64,000 bases of DNA from Coprococcus_C hominis (GTDB taxonomy: Bacteria; Bacillota; Clostridia; Lachnospirales; Lachnospiraceae). The translations under genes were made by a program, and so were the position numbers. This document shows positions 33,796 to 43,526 of the stretch, one piece after another. The stretch lies in the NCBI RefSeq assembly GCF_020687505.1, contig NZ_JAJEQT010000001.1, one strand, 5' to 3'. Positions within the stretch are counted from its first letter, which is position 1, and the number at the start of each line of letters is the position of its first letter. The notes under the pieces were generated by a model. The model saw nothing but the letters and a program-made list of their open reading frames with translations, ran no database searches and was not told the DNA's origin.

Positions 33796-33827
33796 AATAC
33801 TACTCCGAAAAAGGAGTAGTATTTTTT
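33796..33827 (+). terminator. Hairpin covering the gpr ribosome binding site, terminator-like
   Basis: AATACTACTCC and GGAGTAGTATT form an 11-bp perfect stem with a 6-base A-rich loop, followed by four to six T. It ends the lysozyme gene, but the only Shine-Dalgarno sequence for the next gene, AAGGAG at 33811-33816, lies in its loop and 3' arm, and the ATG follows the T-run directly. Confidence 0.75.
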
Positions 33828-34715
33828 ATGCTTGAAAATTATGTACGAACCGACCTTGCCTTGGAGTTAAAGGAAGATATCTCCGAGAAAAATGATATTG
33901 CTGGTGTCCGGGTGGAAACCTATGAGGATTCTGAATACGGACTGACCAAGACACACATCCGTGTGCTCGATCAGACAGGGGCAGAGATCCTCGGAAAACC
34001 GATCGGAAATTATATAACTTTGGAGAGTTCAAAGCTTTGTTCGGAGGATGAGAATATCCATATGCCATTTGTACTGGCGCTGCACGATGTCTTAAAAGAA
34101 TTGCTTCATGGGGCAGACCATATTCTGGTGATTGGTCTTGGAAACCGAAATATCACGCCGGATGCACTTGGACCAAGTGTTGTCGATCATCTCTATATCA
34201 CAAGACATCTACTTCGGGAAGGTGTTGTGAAACATTCTATGGAAATCTCTGCACTCTGCCCTGGTGTTATGGCGCAGACTGGAATTGAGACGAGTACGAT
34301 CATACAATCCCTGTGCAGGGAGATCAATCCTGATGTTGTGATTTGTATCGATGCACTTGCAGCGAGAGAGGCGGAACGGTTAAATACGACAATACAGGTG
34401 TGCGATACTGGAATTACACCGGGGGCTGGTGTTGGAAACCGCAGATTATCATTGAATGAAGAGACGCTGGGGGTTCCCGTGATTGCGGTTGGTGTACCGA
34501 CTGTGATTTCAATGCCAGCAATGATCAGTCATGCGATGGAGGGACTGTTGGAAAAATTACCGGTATCGGTCCTTCGGCAATATGAGAAAGAAATTGTTGA
34601 ATTTATCCAGACGCCGACGGTATCCTCCATGTTTGTAACACCGAAAAATATTGATGAGCTGATCGGTCGTGTCAGCTTTACAATCTCAGAGGCAATCAAC
34701 CGTTTTCTAACATAA
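33828..34715 (+). CDS. gpr: Germination protease
   Basis: The product has 295 residues, slightly short of the Bacillus protein (about 370). Gpr cleaves small acid-soluble spore proteins on germination. NYVRTDLALELKEDI is the usual N-terminal propeptide region; LVIGLGNRNITPDALGPSVV (residues about 101-120), SALCPGVMAQTGIETSTII, VICIDALAAREAERL and QVCDTGITPGAGVGNRR are family blocks. The Asp residues in DALAAR and DTGITPG match the proposed active site. The start has AAGGAG 11 bases upstream, inside a hairpin. The order gpr-spoIIP-lepA-hemW is conserved in many spore formers. Confidence 0.95.
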   Translation: MLENYVRTDLALELKEDISEKNDIAGVRVETYEDSEYGLTKTHIRVLDQTGAEILGKPIGNYITLESSKLCSEDENIHMPFVLALHDVLKELLHGADHILVIGLGNRNITPDALGPSVVDHLYITRHLLREGVVKHSMEISALCPGVMAQTGIETSTIIQSLCREINPDVVICIDALAAREAERLNTTIQVCDTGITPGAGVGNRRLSLNEETLGVPVIAVGVPTVISMPAMISHAMEGLLEKLPVSVLRQYEKEIVEFIQTPTVSSMFVTPKNIDELIGRVSFTISEAINRFLT

Positions 34716-34743
34716 TACCGGTGGCTCTGCATATATTTAAGGT

Positions 34744-35907
34744 ATGGAGAGAAATTGGGTGAAAATTATATTGACGTGTCTGGTATGTGCATTATGTCTG
34801 GGTGTACTGGTACGGCTGGATGTTACAATGCTATCCGGTCAGGCACAGGCGTTCTTCCAAGAGACTGTGGCGCCTGTCCTGCATGTGGATACGACCGGTT
34901 CGAAGCTTCGGAATCTGTTTGTTCCGGTGCTTGCGGATTCGGAGGTGGATACGACCGGAAACCGGTGGGATAAGGTCGCCGTTTCGACCGGCATGGATAC
35001 CGAGACGGCTTTTTCGTGTGAGACCGGAAGCGAAGAAACGGAAACGACGACCGAAGCGGTGACAGTCGCTTCCGATGGAGATGCGGAGACTGCAGAAACT
35101 ATGGTGCAACCGCTTTCCATCCCAGCGGGTATTACATATTCGATGGAACAGTTAAATAATTATGATTTCCTGGTCGGAAACTGTTATACAATCGATAGTT
35201 CTACGAATGTTACCGCGGAGGAGCTGGCTGCGGATACGCTGTTATCAAAAGATCTGCATATTGATCCCGCTTCGGGGGAGTATAAAGTCCTGATTTATCA
35301 TACACATGGCAGTGAAACGTTTGCGGACAGCCGTCCGGGTGTGATCGAGGATACTGTGATCGGACTGGGGGATGAGCTTACACGCATTCTGGAGGAGGAT
35401 TATGGCATTCCGGTTTATCATGACCGTACTGTCTATGATGTGGTGGATGGAGTAGAGGATCGAAGCCTGGCGTATGATTATGCAAGTGATGGTATAGATG
35501 CGATCCTGCAGCAGTATCCGTCGATTGAGGTGGTATTGGATATTCATCGGGATGGCGTCCGGGAGGATGTGCGGCTTGTACGGGACATCGATGGTGTGCC
35601 GACTGCGCAGATCATGTTTTTAAATGGCATGAGCCGGACAAATGAGAATGGGGAGATTGATTATCTGTACAATCCATACCGGCAGGAGAATCTGGCATTC
35701 AGTCTGCAGATGCATCTGGCAGGAAAAGAATTGTATGGGGATCTGATGCGTCGCATCTATGTGCGGGGGTACTGTTTTAACTTAAATAAAATGCCGCGTT
35801 CATCCCTGATTGAAGTTGGGGCACAGACCAATACGGTTGCTGAGGCGAAAAACGCAATGGTGCCACTTGGCGCAATTCTCTATAAAGTGCTGATTGCACA
35901 AGAGTAG
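34744..35907 (+). CDS. spoIIP: Stage II sporulation protein P
   Basis: The product has 387 residues. SpoIIP is the amidase/endopeptidase of the DMP complex that thins septal peptidoglycan for engulfment. A membrane anchor (about 8-25) is followed by a long Thr/Glu-rich linker and the catalytic domain from about 180: VLIYHTHGSETFADSRPGV, with the first zinc His and Glu, VVLDIHRDGVRED with the second His, and SSLIEVGAQTNTVAEAKNAM. Only a weak AAGG precedes the ATG. It lies 28 bases after gpr. Confidence 0.93.
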   Translation: MERNWVKIILTCLVCALCLGVLVRLDVTMLSGQAQAFFQETVAPVLHVDTTGSKLRNLFVPVLADSEVDTTGNRWDKVAVSTGMDTETAFSCETGSEETETTTEAVTVASDGDAETAETMVQPLSIPAGITYSMEQLNNYDFLVGNCYTIDSSTNVTAEELAADTLLSKDLHIDPASGEYKVLIYHTHGSETFADSRPGVIEDTVIGLGDELTRILEEDYGIPVYHDRTVYDVVDGVEDRSLAYDYASDGIDAILQQYPSIEVVLDIHRDGVREDVRLVRDIDGVPTAQIMFLNGMSRTNENGEIDYLYNPYRQENLAFSLQMHLAGKELYGDLMRRIYVRGYCFNLNKMPRSSLIEVGAQTNTVAEAKNAMVPLGAILYKVLIAQE

Positions 35908-35924
35908 GAAAGTGTGGTATACTT

Positions 35925-35952
35925 TTGACAACTAAGAGCGTACTGATATACG
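35925..35952 (+). promoter_or_regulatory. Possible promoter of lepA
   Basis: TTGACA at 35925-35930 and TATACG at 35947-35952, 16 bases apart. It would allow lepA-hemW expression apart from the sporulation genes. A small GTCATCA/GTGGTGAC hairpin lies between it and the start. Confidence 0.45.
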
Positions 35953-36011
35953 CGGGTCATCATGCGTTTTGTGGTGACAGGAAATCGGAAATTATGAGGT
36001 TGTAAAAGTAT

Positions 36012-37826
36012 ATGGCACATTTGGATAAAAGTAAAATACGAAATTTCTGTATCATTGCACATATCGATCATGGCAAATCAACATTGGCGGACCGGATCAT
36101 TGAGAAGACCGGACTACTCACAAGCCGTGAGATGCAGAATCAGGTGTTAGACAATATGGATCTTGAGCGGGAGCGAGGCATTACGATCAAGGCACAGGCT
36201 GTGCGTATTGTCTACAAGGCAGAGGATGGAGAGGAATATATCTTCAATCTGATCGACACGCCGGGACATGTGGATTTTAACTATGAGGTATCCCGGAGTC
36301 TGGCAGCCTGTGAGGGTGCAATCCTGATCGTCGATGCGGCGCAGGGAATTGAAGCACAGACACTGGCAAACTGTTATCTGGCAGTAGATCATAATCTGGA
36401 GATCATGCCGGTCATCAATAAAATTGACCTGCCATCCGCAGATCCGGATCGTGTTGTAGCGGAGATTGAGGATGTGATCGGAATCGAGGCACACGATGCT
36501 CCTCGGATCTCCGCAAAAAATGGTACGAATATTGAGGAAGTATTGGAACAGATCGTGACAAAGATACCAGCACCACAGGGCGATGCAGATGCACCACTCA
36601 AGGCACTGATTTTTGACAGCTTATATGATGCCTATAAGGGCGTTATCATTTTCTGCCGTGTGTTTGACGGTACAGTGAAAAAAGGAACGAATATCCGTAT
36701 GATGGCAACCGAAGCAGAGGCAGAGGTTGTACAGGTCGGAATTTTCGGAGCTGGACAGTTTATCCCATGCGATGAACTTTCAGCCGGTATGGTTGGATAC
36801 ATTACTGCCAGTCTGAAGAATGTAAAGGATACGACGGTTGGTGATACCGTCACGGATGCGGACAACCCATGTGCAGAGGCGTTGCCAGGTTATAAGAAAG
36901 TAAATCCGATGGTTTACTGTGGATTGTATCCGGCGGATGGTGCGAAATATCCGGATTTGAGAGATGCTTTGGAGAAGTTGCAGTTAAACGATGCATCGTT
37001 AAGCTATGAGCCGGAGACTTCCATTGCACTCGGCTTTGGTTTCCGTTGTGGATTCCTTGGTTTGCTTCATTTGGAGATCATTCAGGAGCGTTTAGAGCGC
37101 GAATACAATCTGGATCTGGTGACAACAGCACCGGGCGTTATCTACCGTGTGCATAAGACAGACGGTGAGGTAATGGAGCTGACGAATCCATCAAACCTGC
37201 CGGACCCTTCGACGATCGAATATATGGAGGAGCCATTTGTCAGTGCGGAGATCATGGTGACAACAGAATATGTCGGTGCGATCATGCAGCTTTGTCAGGA
37301 ACGCCGTGGTGTCTACAAGAGCATGGAATATATGGAGACGACACGTGCGCTCTTAAAATACGATCTGCCACTGAATGAGATCATCTACGATTTCTTTGAT
37401 GCGTTAAAGTCCAGATCGCGCGGATATGCATCATTTGACTATGAGATGAAGGGCTATGTCCGTTCCGATCTTGTCAAGCTGGATATCCTGATCAATAAAG
37501 AAGAAGTCGATGCACTTTCCTTTATCCTGCACAAGGATACTGCTTATGAGCGTGGCAGAAAGATGTGTGAGAAGTTAAAAGAGGAGATTCCAAGACAGCT
37601 CTTCGAGATTCCAATTCAGGCAGCCATCGGTTCCAAGGTTATTGCCAGAGAGACGGTCAAGGCGATGCGTAAAGATGTGCTTGCAAAATGCTACGGTGGA
37701 GATATTTCGCGTAAGAGAAAGCTCTTGGAGAAGCAGAAGGAAGGAAAGAAGCGTATGCGTCAGGTCGGAAACGTAGAGATTCCACAGAAGGCGTTTATGA
37801 GTGTACTGAAGTTAGATGAGGAGTAG
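36012..37826 (+). CDS. lepA: Translation elongation factor 4 (LepA)
   Basis: The product has 604 residues, the usual length. This ribosomal GTPase acts on stalled or mistranslocated ribosomes and in 30S biogenesis. G1 AHIDHGKSTL, G2 ERGITIKAQA, G3 DTPGHVDFNYE and G4 NKIDLPSADP are in order; the LepA-specific C-terminal region has VKLDILINKEEVDALSFILH, AIGSKVIARETVKAMRKDVL and AKCYGGDISRKRKLLEKQKE. The ATG lies 10 bases after GAGGTTG. hemW follows by 9 bases. Confidence 0.97.
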   Translation: MAHLDKSKIRNFCIIAHIDHGKSTLADRIIEKTGLLTSREMQNQVLDNMDLERERGITIKAQAVRIVYKAEDGEEYIFNLIDTPGHVDFNYEVSRSLAACEGAILIVDAAQGIEAQTLANCYLAVDHNLEIMPVINKIDLPSADPDRVVAEIEDVIGIEAHDAPRISAKNGTNIEEVLEQIVTKIPAPQGDADAPLKALIFDSLYDAYKGVIIFCRVFDGTVKKGTNIRMMATEAEAEVVQVGIFGAGQFIPCDELSAGMVGYITASLKNVKDTTVGDTVTDADNPCAEALPGYKKVNPMVYCGLYPADGAKYPDLRDALEKLQLNDASLSYEPETSIALGFGFRCGFLGLLHLEIIQERLEREYNLDLVTTAPGVIYRVHKTDGEVMELTNPSNLPDPSTIEYMEEPFVSAEIMVTTEYVGAIMQLCQERRGVYKSMEYMETTRALLKYDLPLNEIIYDFFDALKSRSRGYASFDYEMKGYVRSDLVKLDILINKEEVDALSFILHKDTAYERGRKMCEKLKEEIPRQLFEIPIQAAIGSKVIARETVKAMRKDVLAKCYGGDISRKRKLLEKQKEGKKRMRQVGNVEIPQKAFMSVLKLDEE

Positions 37827-37835
37827 GAAAAACGA

Positions 37836-39035
37836 ATGAAAAAATATGTGAGCTTATATGTTCATATACCGTTTTGCGTCGTAAAATGCAAATACTGTGA
37901 TTTCCTGTCGTTTGATGGGGAAAGCTATGGAACGATGCTTCGCTATGTTGATTGCCTGTGTCAGGAGATCAAGATGTATGCGCCAATCGTTGCAGACTAC
38001 GGGGTGCGCAGTATCTTTATCGGGGGTGGAACACCATCCCTGTTAGATGAATCCCTGATCACAAATATCATGGCATTTATCCGCCGGTATTTCCATGTGG
38101 AGAAGAATGCTGAGGTGACGATCGAGGCGAACCCGGGGACGTTGCGCCATCAGAAGTTAAATGGCTATAAGGCGGCAGGTATTAACCGGATCAGCATCGG
38201 GTTACAGTCTTGCGATGATGATATGTTAAAGAAACTGGGAAGAATTCATAATTTTGACCAGTTTGTGGCAAGCTACAATGCAGCGAGACGCGCGGGATTC
38301 CAGAATATTAACATTGATATTATGTCCGGGCTTCCGGGGCAGACGATTCATACCTATGTCGATACGTTGTCCCGTGTAATTGAGTTTGGACCAGAGCATA
38401 TATCTGCATATTCCTTGAGTATCGAGGAGGGTACGCCGTTTGCAAAAGATCCGCAGATCTTAAGTGAACTGCCACCGGAGATGGTGGATCGCCGGATGTA
38501 TGAGATTACGAAACAGCTTCTGGCGGCACACGGTTATGACCGTTACGAATTTTCCAATTATGCAAAGCCGGGATATGAGTGCAAGCATAACATGGTTTAC
38601 TGGACGGGCGGCGAGTATATCGGCTTTGGTATTGGCGCATCCTCGTATTTCCAGGGGAAACGGTTCAACAACATGCGTGATATCTTCAAATATATTGAGC
38701 TGATGGAAAACCTGTCTGACAAGTTTGTAGAGGCAGATAATATGGAGCTTCTGTATAACGATACGACGCGGACATTGCGTGAGAATGTGACGAATATCTA
38801 CATAGATGCACGGATGGAGGAATTCATGTTCCTTGGTCTGCGGATGACCTGTGGCGTGAGCCGGGAGGACTTCAAGGAACGATTCAATAAAGATATCTAT
38901 GAGGTATATGGAAGCGTCCTGAATAAATATATCGGAGAAGGCTTCATGGCAAGCGAAGGTGACCGGATCTATCTGACAGATGCCGGGATAGATGTCAGCA
39001 ATGTGATTCTGGCAGATTTCCTGCTGGATTCTTAA
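37836..39035 (+). CDS. hemW: Radical SAM haem chaperone HemW
   Basis: The product has 399 residues. The radical SAM motif is CVVKCKYC (Cys 13, 17, 20) in SLYVHIPFCVVKCKYCDF. FIGGGTPSLLDE and NRISIGLQSCDDDMLKKLGR follow, then the HemN/W C-terminal domain. Older annotations call this oxygen-independent coproporphyrinogen oxidase, but the CxxxCxxC form with no extra Cys and the lepA linkage fit HemW, a haem-binding protein. It ends the gpr-spoIIP-lepA-hemW run. Confidence 0.9.
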   Translation: MKKYVSLYVHIPFCVVKCKYCDFLSFDGESYGTMLRYVDCLCQEIKMYAPIVADYGVRSIFIGGGTPSLLDESLITNIMAFIRRYFHVEKNAEVTIEANPGTLRHQKLNGYKAAGINRISIGLQSCDDDMLKKLGRIHNFDQFVASYNAARRAGFQNINIDIMSGLPGQTIHTYVDTLSRVIEFGPEHISAYSLSIEEGTPFAKDPQILSELPPEMVDRRMYEITKQLLAAHGYDRYEFSNYAKPGYECKHNMVYWTGGEYIGFGIGASSYFQGKRFNNMRDIFKYIELMENLSDKFVEADNMELLYNDTTRTLRENVTNIYIDARMEEFMFLGLRMTCGVSREDFKERFNKDIYEVYGSVLNKYIGEGFMASEGDRIYLTDAGIDVSNVILADFLLDS

Positions 39036-39093
39036 TTGAATCGGGAAGAGGAGAGAATCATTTTTCCTTTGGAAGTTTCATTTGCATAGCAAT

Positions 39094-39134
39094 AAAAAAG
39101 AAACGATTTTCAATTTGAAAACCGTTTCTTTTTT
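39094..39134. terminator. Bidirectional terminator
   Basis: AAAAAAGAAACG-ATTTTCAA pairs with TTGAAAA-CGTTTCTTTTTT with one bulge. It serves hemW and the convergent activase gene. Confidence 0.85.
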
Positions 39135-39140
39135 GTTGCT

Positions 39141-42100
39141 TTATTTGTTATCGTTTTCTTCCATGTTCTTTCTTGCCGTTGCAAGCATCAGCTTGATACG
39201 GTTTACCTGATTGACTTCAGAAGCACCCGGATCATAGTCGATTGCGACGATGTTGGCATCCGGATATGCATGACGCAGGGATTTGATAACACCCTTACCG
39301 ACAATGTGGTTTGGAAGACAGGCAAATGGCTGGCAGCATACAATGTTGCTGGCACCACTCTTTATAAGCTCAATCATCTCACCGGTCAGAAACCAGCCTT
39401 CACCGGTCTGGTTACCGATGGATACAATCGGGCGGGCATATTCTGCCAAGGTCTTAATATGTACAGGTGGATGGAACCGCTTACTCTTCTTTAAGGCACT
39501 GACTACCGGGTGGCGCAGAGCTTCGAGTGCAGCGATACCGAGGTTACCGTTTCTTGCAGATTTCTTCGTCTTGCCAAGATATTCGTATTTGTAATTGTTG
39601 TTGTAGAAGCAGTACTGGAAGAAGTCCAGCAGATCCGGCATAACCGCTTCGGCTCCTTCTGCCTCCAGAAGCTCTACCAAGTGGTTGTTGGCAGATGGGA
39701 GGAACTTAACAAGAATCTCGCCAACGATACCAACACGTGGCTTCTTTATATTTTCATTCAAAGGCACGTTGTCGAAGTCTTTGACGATATCATGTACCAG
39801 TTTACTGAATCCGCGACCGCCATTTTCCATGCAACGGATGGCTGCATGTTCCCATTTGCGGTGCAGCTTATTGACAGATCCCTTTACCTTCTCGTATGGA
39901 CGAGTCTGGTAGACAACGCGCATGAACAGATCTCCGATTGCGAGCGCCTGCATCGCGCATTTGACCGTCTTCATATTCCATACGAAACCGGAGTTATTCT
40001 CAAAGCCCTGTACGGAGAGGGCAATCACCGGAATCTGTGGGTAGCCGGCCTTTGCAAGTGCACGACGGATAAAGCCAACGTAGTTTGTTGCACGGCAGCC
40101 ACCGCCGGTCTGTGTCATAATAAGTGCCAGTTTATTGATGTCATATTTGCCGGATGTGATGGCATGCATCATCTGACCTACAACGATCAAAGAAGGATAG
40201 CAGGCATCGTTGTTTACATATTTTAAGCCGGTATCAATGACTTCTTTTGTTGCATCCGGAAGAATCTCAATATTTAATCCCATATGGCGCATCGCCGGAG
40301 CCAATACATTGAAATGAATTGGGGAGAGCTGTGGTACCAATACAGTATAATCCTTCATATCTGTTGTGAATTCTACACGGTTATAATTACTTGGCATCGG
40401 GCATGGTGTAAAATTATGCTTTCTTCTGACATTGACTGCACTGATCAGCGAACGGATACGGATACGTGCCGCACCTAAGTTGCTGACTTCATCAATCTTT
40501 AATACGGTATAGATCTTACCGGAGTTTGTCAGGATATCGTTGACACAGTCGGTCGTAACGGCATCCAGACCACAGCCGAAGGAATTTAACTGGATCAGCT
40601 CCAGATTCCTGCTTGATTTGACGTAGTTTGCAGCCTTGTACAGACGGGAGTGGTACATCCACTGATCGGATACGATCAAAGGACGCTCTACTTTGCCAAG
40701 ATGTGCAACAGAGTCTTCTGTTAAAACAGCGATATCATACGAGTTAATAAGCTCCGGAAGTCCGTGGTTGATCTCCGGATCCAGATGGTATGGACGACCG
40801 GCAAGCACGATACCGAGTTTATCGGTCTTCTCCAGATAAGCGATCGTCTCTTCACCCTTTTTCTGAATGTCCGCTTTGACTGCATCTGCCTCTGCATAAG
40901 CAGCCTCAACCGCTTCGTTTATTTCTTCCTTTGTGACGTTTGTATATTTCGAGAATTCACGCAGCAGACGATCCTTTAGTGCATCTTTATTATCAAGTGC
41001 AAGGAACGGACGGATGTAGGTGACATCCGGTGCGGAAACCTCTTCCATGTTGTTCTTGATATTCTCTGCGTAGCTTGTGACAATCGGGCAGTTGTAGTGG
41101 TTGTTTGCATCCGGTGTCTCGTTACGCTCGTAAGGAATACAAGGATAGAAAATTGTCTTGATTCCCTGCTTCAACAGCCACATAACATGACCATGCGAGA
41201 TCTTTGCTGGATAACATTCCGACTCACTTGGGATAGACTCGATACCAAGGGTATAGATGTCTCTCGATGATTTCGGAGAGAGCAGTACCCGGTAGCCGAG
41301 CTTGGTCAGAAATGTAAACCAGAACGGATAGTTCTCATACATATTCAGGACACGTGGAATACCGATGATGCCACGGTACGCTTCGCTTTCGGTCAGTGGC
41401 TCGTAGGAGAACAAACGATTAAATTTGTATTCAAATAAGTTCGGCATGTTGTGCTGGTTTTTCTTTAAACCAAGACCGCGTTCACAACGGTTACCCGTGA
41501 TGAACTGTCTTCCGCCTGTGAAACGGTTGATTGTAAGGAGACAGTTGTTCGTACATCCCTTACAACGCGCCATCTTCGTCTCGTAGGTGAGTGCTTCCAT
41601 TGCTTCCTTGGAGAGCATGGTCGTCTGGTCACCTTCCTCGTAACGGTCTCTCGCAATCAGGGCTGCACCGAAGGCTCCCATGATACCGGCGATGTCCGGA
41701 CGGATTGCTTCCCTGCCGGAGATAAGCTCGAAGCTTCGAAGAACCGCATCGTTATAGAAGGTTCCGCCCTGTACGACGATATTTTTGCCAAGTGACTTCG
41801 GATCGGTCAGCTTGATTACCTTCAAAAGGGCGTTCTTAATAACGGAATAAGCAAGACCTGCAGAGATATCTGCGACGCTTGCGCCTTCCTTCTGTGCCTG
41901 TTTTACTTTGGAATTCATAAATACAGTACAACGGCTTCCGAGATCAATCGGGCTTTCGGCAAAAAGCGCGATTTTCGCGAAATCCTTCACATCATAATTT
42001 AATGACTTGGCAAATGTCTCGATGAAAGAGCCACAGCCGGAGGAACATGCTTCGTTCAGCATGACATTGTCGACGACTTCATTCTTGATCTTAATACATT

Positions 42101-43367
42101 TCATATCCTGACCACCAATATCTAAGATACAGTCTACGTCCGGATCAAAGAATGCAGCGGCAGTGTAGTGGGCGATTGTTTCTACCTCACCATAGTCGAG
42201 CATGAGAGCAGACTTAATTAAGGCTTCTCCATATCCGGTAGAGCAGCCGGCTACAATCTCCACGCCATCCGGGAGTTTTGTATAGATATCTTTCATGGCA
42301 CGCAGGGTTGTCCGAAGAGGACTACCATCGTTGCTGCTGTAAAAATCATAGAGCAGACTGCCATCCTCGGCAACCAGTGCGACTTTTGTTGTTGTGGAAC
42401 CGGCGTCGACACCGAGGAAACATTTCCCCTTGTAGGTGGCAAGGTCGGAACGTAATACTTTATTTTTCTCCTGCTTTTTGATGAAAGCGTCGTAGTCTTC
42501 CTGCGATGCAAACAGCGGTGGAAGACGGTCTACATCCACAGCAATCTTAAGGTCGGCTGTGAGCTTTCCGCTGATCTCATCCAATGTATAGTGTGTCTCT
42601 TCCTTTGCCTGAAGTGCTGCACCGACAGCCGCGAACAGATGCGAATGTCCCGGTGCGATAATATGCTCCGGCGTCAGGTTCAGTGTCCGCACGAACGCTT
42701 CCTTGAGCTGGTCGAGGAAGTGGAGAGGACCACCTAAAAATGCAACATTTCCCTTGATTGGCTTACCACAGGCAAGACCACTGATCGTCTGGTTGACAAC
42801 CGCCTGGAAGATAGATGCTGCAAGGTTTGGCTTCGTTGCACCTTCGTTGATGAGTGGCTGGATATCAGTCTTTGCGAATACACCACAACGTGCTGCAATC
42901 GGGTAGATTGTGTCATAGTCCTTCGCGTATGTATTCAGTCCGGAAGCGTCTGTCTGGAGCAGGGATGCCATCTGGTCGATAAAGGAACCGGTACCGCCGG
43001 CACATACACCGTTCATACGCTGTTCCACACCGTTTGTAAAATAGATGATCTTGGCATCCTCGCCGCCAAGCTCGATCGCAACATCCGTCTGTGGAGCATA
43101 GTCAGTCAGAGCTTCTGATACACAGACAACCTCCTGCTCAAACGGAATCCCGATGACCTGTGCCAATGCAAGTCCACCGGAACCGGTGATCGTAGGAGCA
43201 ACTTCAACATTTCCAAGCTCCTTGCTGGCATGTTCTACAAGCTCCTTTAATGTCTCTTTGATATTTGCAAAGTGACGCTTGTATTCCGAAAATAATATGT
43301 TATGTTCTTCGTCAATCACAGCAACCTTGACTGTGGTCGAACCAATATCGATTCCTAATCTCTTCAT
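39141..43367 (-). CDS. Giant 2-hydroxyacyl-CoA dehydratase activase-like protein
   Basis: The product has 1408 residues. Two ASKHA ATPase domains of the BadF/HgdC type lie in tandem: residues 1-260 (RLGIDIGSTTVKVAVIDEEH; GVCAGGTGSFIDQMASLL) and about 318-580 (FLGVDAGSTTTKVALVAEDG; LNEACSSGCGSFIETF). A region of the DUF2229 type follows (IIGIPRVLNMYENYPFWFTF, ESECYPAKISHGHVMWLL), then HgdB-like sequence with further Cys (GCGLDAVTTDCVN, GGGCRATNYVGF). Free-standing activases hold a 4Fe-4S cluster between two subunits and pump one electron into a dehydratase using ATP. In this fused form the partner and reaction are unknown. It is transcribed alone from a promoter at 43428-43456. Confidence 0.88.
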   Translation of the reverse strand: MKRLGIDIGSTTVKVAVIDEEHNILFSEYKRHFANIKETLKELVEHASKELGNVEVAPTITGSGGLALAQVIGIPFEQEVVCVSEALTDYAPQTDVAIELGGEDAKIIYFTNGVEQRMNGVCAGGTGSFIDQMASLLQTDASGLNTYAKDYDTIYPIAARCGVFAKTDIQPLINEGATKPNLAASIFQAVVNQTISGLACGKPIKGNVAFLGGPLHFLDQLKEAFVRTLNLTPEHIIAPGHSHLFAAVGAALQAKEETHYTLDEISGKLTADLKIAVDVDRLPPLFASQEDYDAFIKKQEKNKVLRSDLATYKGKCFLGVDAGSTTTKVALVAEDGSLLYDFYSSNDGSPLRTTLRAMKDIYTKLPDGVEIVAGCSTGYGEALIKSALMLDYGEVETIAHYTAAAFFDPDVDCILDIGGQDMKCIKIKNEVVDNVMLNEACSSGCGSFIETFAKSLNYDVKDFAKIALFAESPIDLGSRCTVFMNSKVKQAQKEGASVADISAGLAYSVIKNALLKVIKLTDPKSLGKNIVVQGGTFYNDAVLRSFELISGREAIRPDIAGIMGAFGAALIARDRYEEGDQTTMLSKEAMEALTYETKMARCKGCTNNCLLTINRFTGGRQFITGNRCERGLGLKKNQHNMPNLFEYKFNRLFSYEPLTESEAYRGIIGIPRVLNMYENYPFWFTFLTKLGYRVLLSPKSSRDIYTLGIESIPSESECYPAKISHGHVMWLLKQGIKTIFYPCIPYERNETPDANNHYNCPIVTSYAENIKNNMEEVSAPDVTYIRPFLALDNKDALKDRLLREFSKYTNVTKEEINEAVEAAYAEADAVKADIQKKGEETIAYLEKTDKLGIVLAGRPYHLDPEINHGLPELINSYDIAVLTEDSVAHLGKVERPLIVSDQWMYHSRLYKAANYVKSSRNLELIQLNSFGCGLDAVTTDCVNDILTNSGKIYTVLKIDEVSNLGAARIRIRSLISAVNVRRKHNFTPCPMPSNYNRVEFTTDMKDYTVLVPQLSPIHFNVLAPAMRHMGLNIEILPDATKEVIDTGLKYVNNDACYPSLIVVGQMMHAITSGKYDINKLALIMTQTGGGCRATNYVGFIRRALAKAGYPQIPVIALSVQGFENNSGFVWNMKTVKCAMQALAIGDLFMRVVYQTRPYEKVKGSVNKLHRKWEHAAIRCMENGGRGFSKLVHDIVKDFDNVPLNENIKKPRVGIVGEILVKFLPSANNHLVELLEAEGAEAVMPDLLDFFQYCFYNNNYKYEYLGKTKKSARNGNLGIAALEALRHPVVSALKKSKRFHPPVHIKTLAEYARPIVSIGNQTGEGWFLTGEMIELIKSGASNIVCCQPFACLPNHIVGKGVIKSLRHAYPDANIVAIDYDPGASEVNQVNRIKLMLATARKNMEENDNK

Positions 43368-43427
43368 TTAATAATTACCTCTTTTACTATTTCCCATTTC
43401 ATATTTCTGTATTTTTCGACATCTGAC

Positions 43428-43456
43428 ATTATATAGGAAAGAATCATGAATTTCAA
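43428..43456 (-). promoter_or_regulatory. Promoter of the activase-like gene
   Basis: Read on the minus strand, TTGAAA (43456-43451) and TATAAT (43433-43428) are 17 bases apart, about 60 bases before the start at 43367. Confidence 0.7.
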
Positions 43457-43526
43457 CAGAAAAATTGTGAACATTTTCTTCCTATTAAGAATAAAATAAT
43501 CAGAAATGAGTATGGAGATATGCGCT

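Noticed and set aside
37836..39035. Coproporphyrinogen III dehydrogenase (HemN)
   Set aside because: The CxxxCxxC motif without the extra Cys and the linkage to lepA favour HemW; no haem synthesis genes are adjacent.
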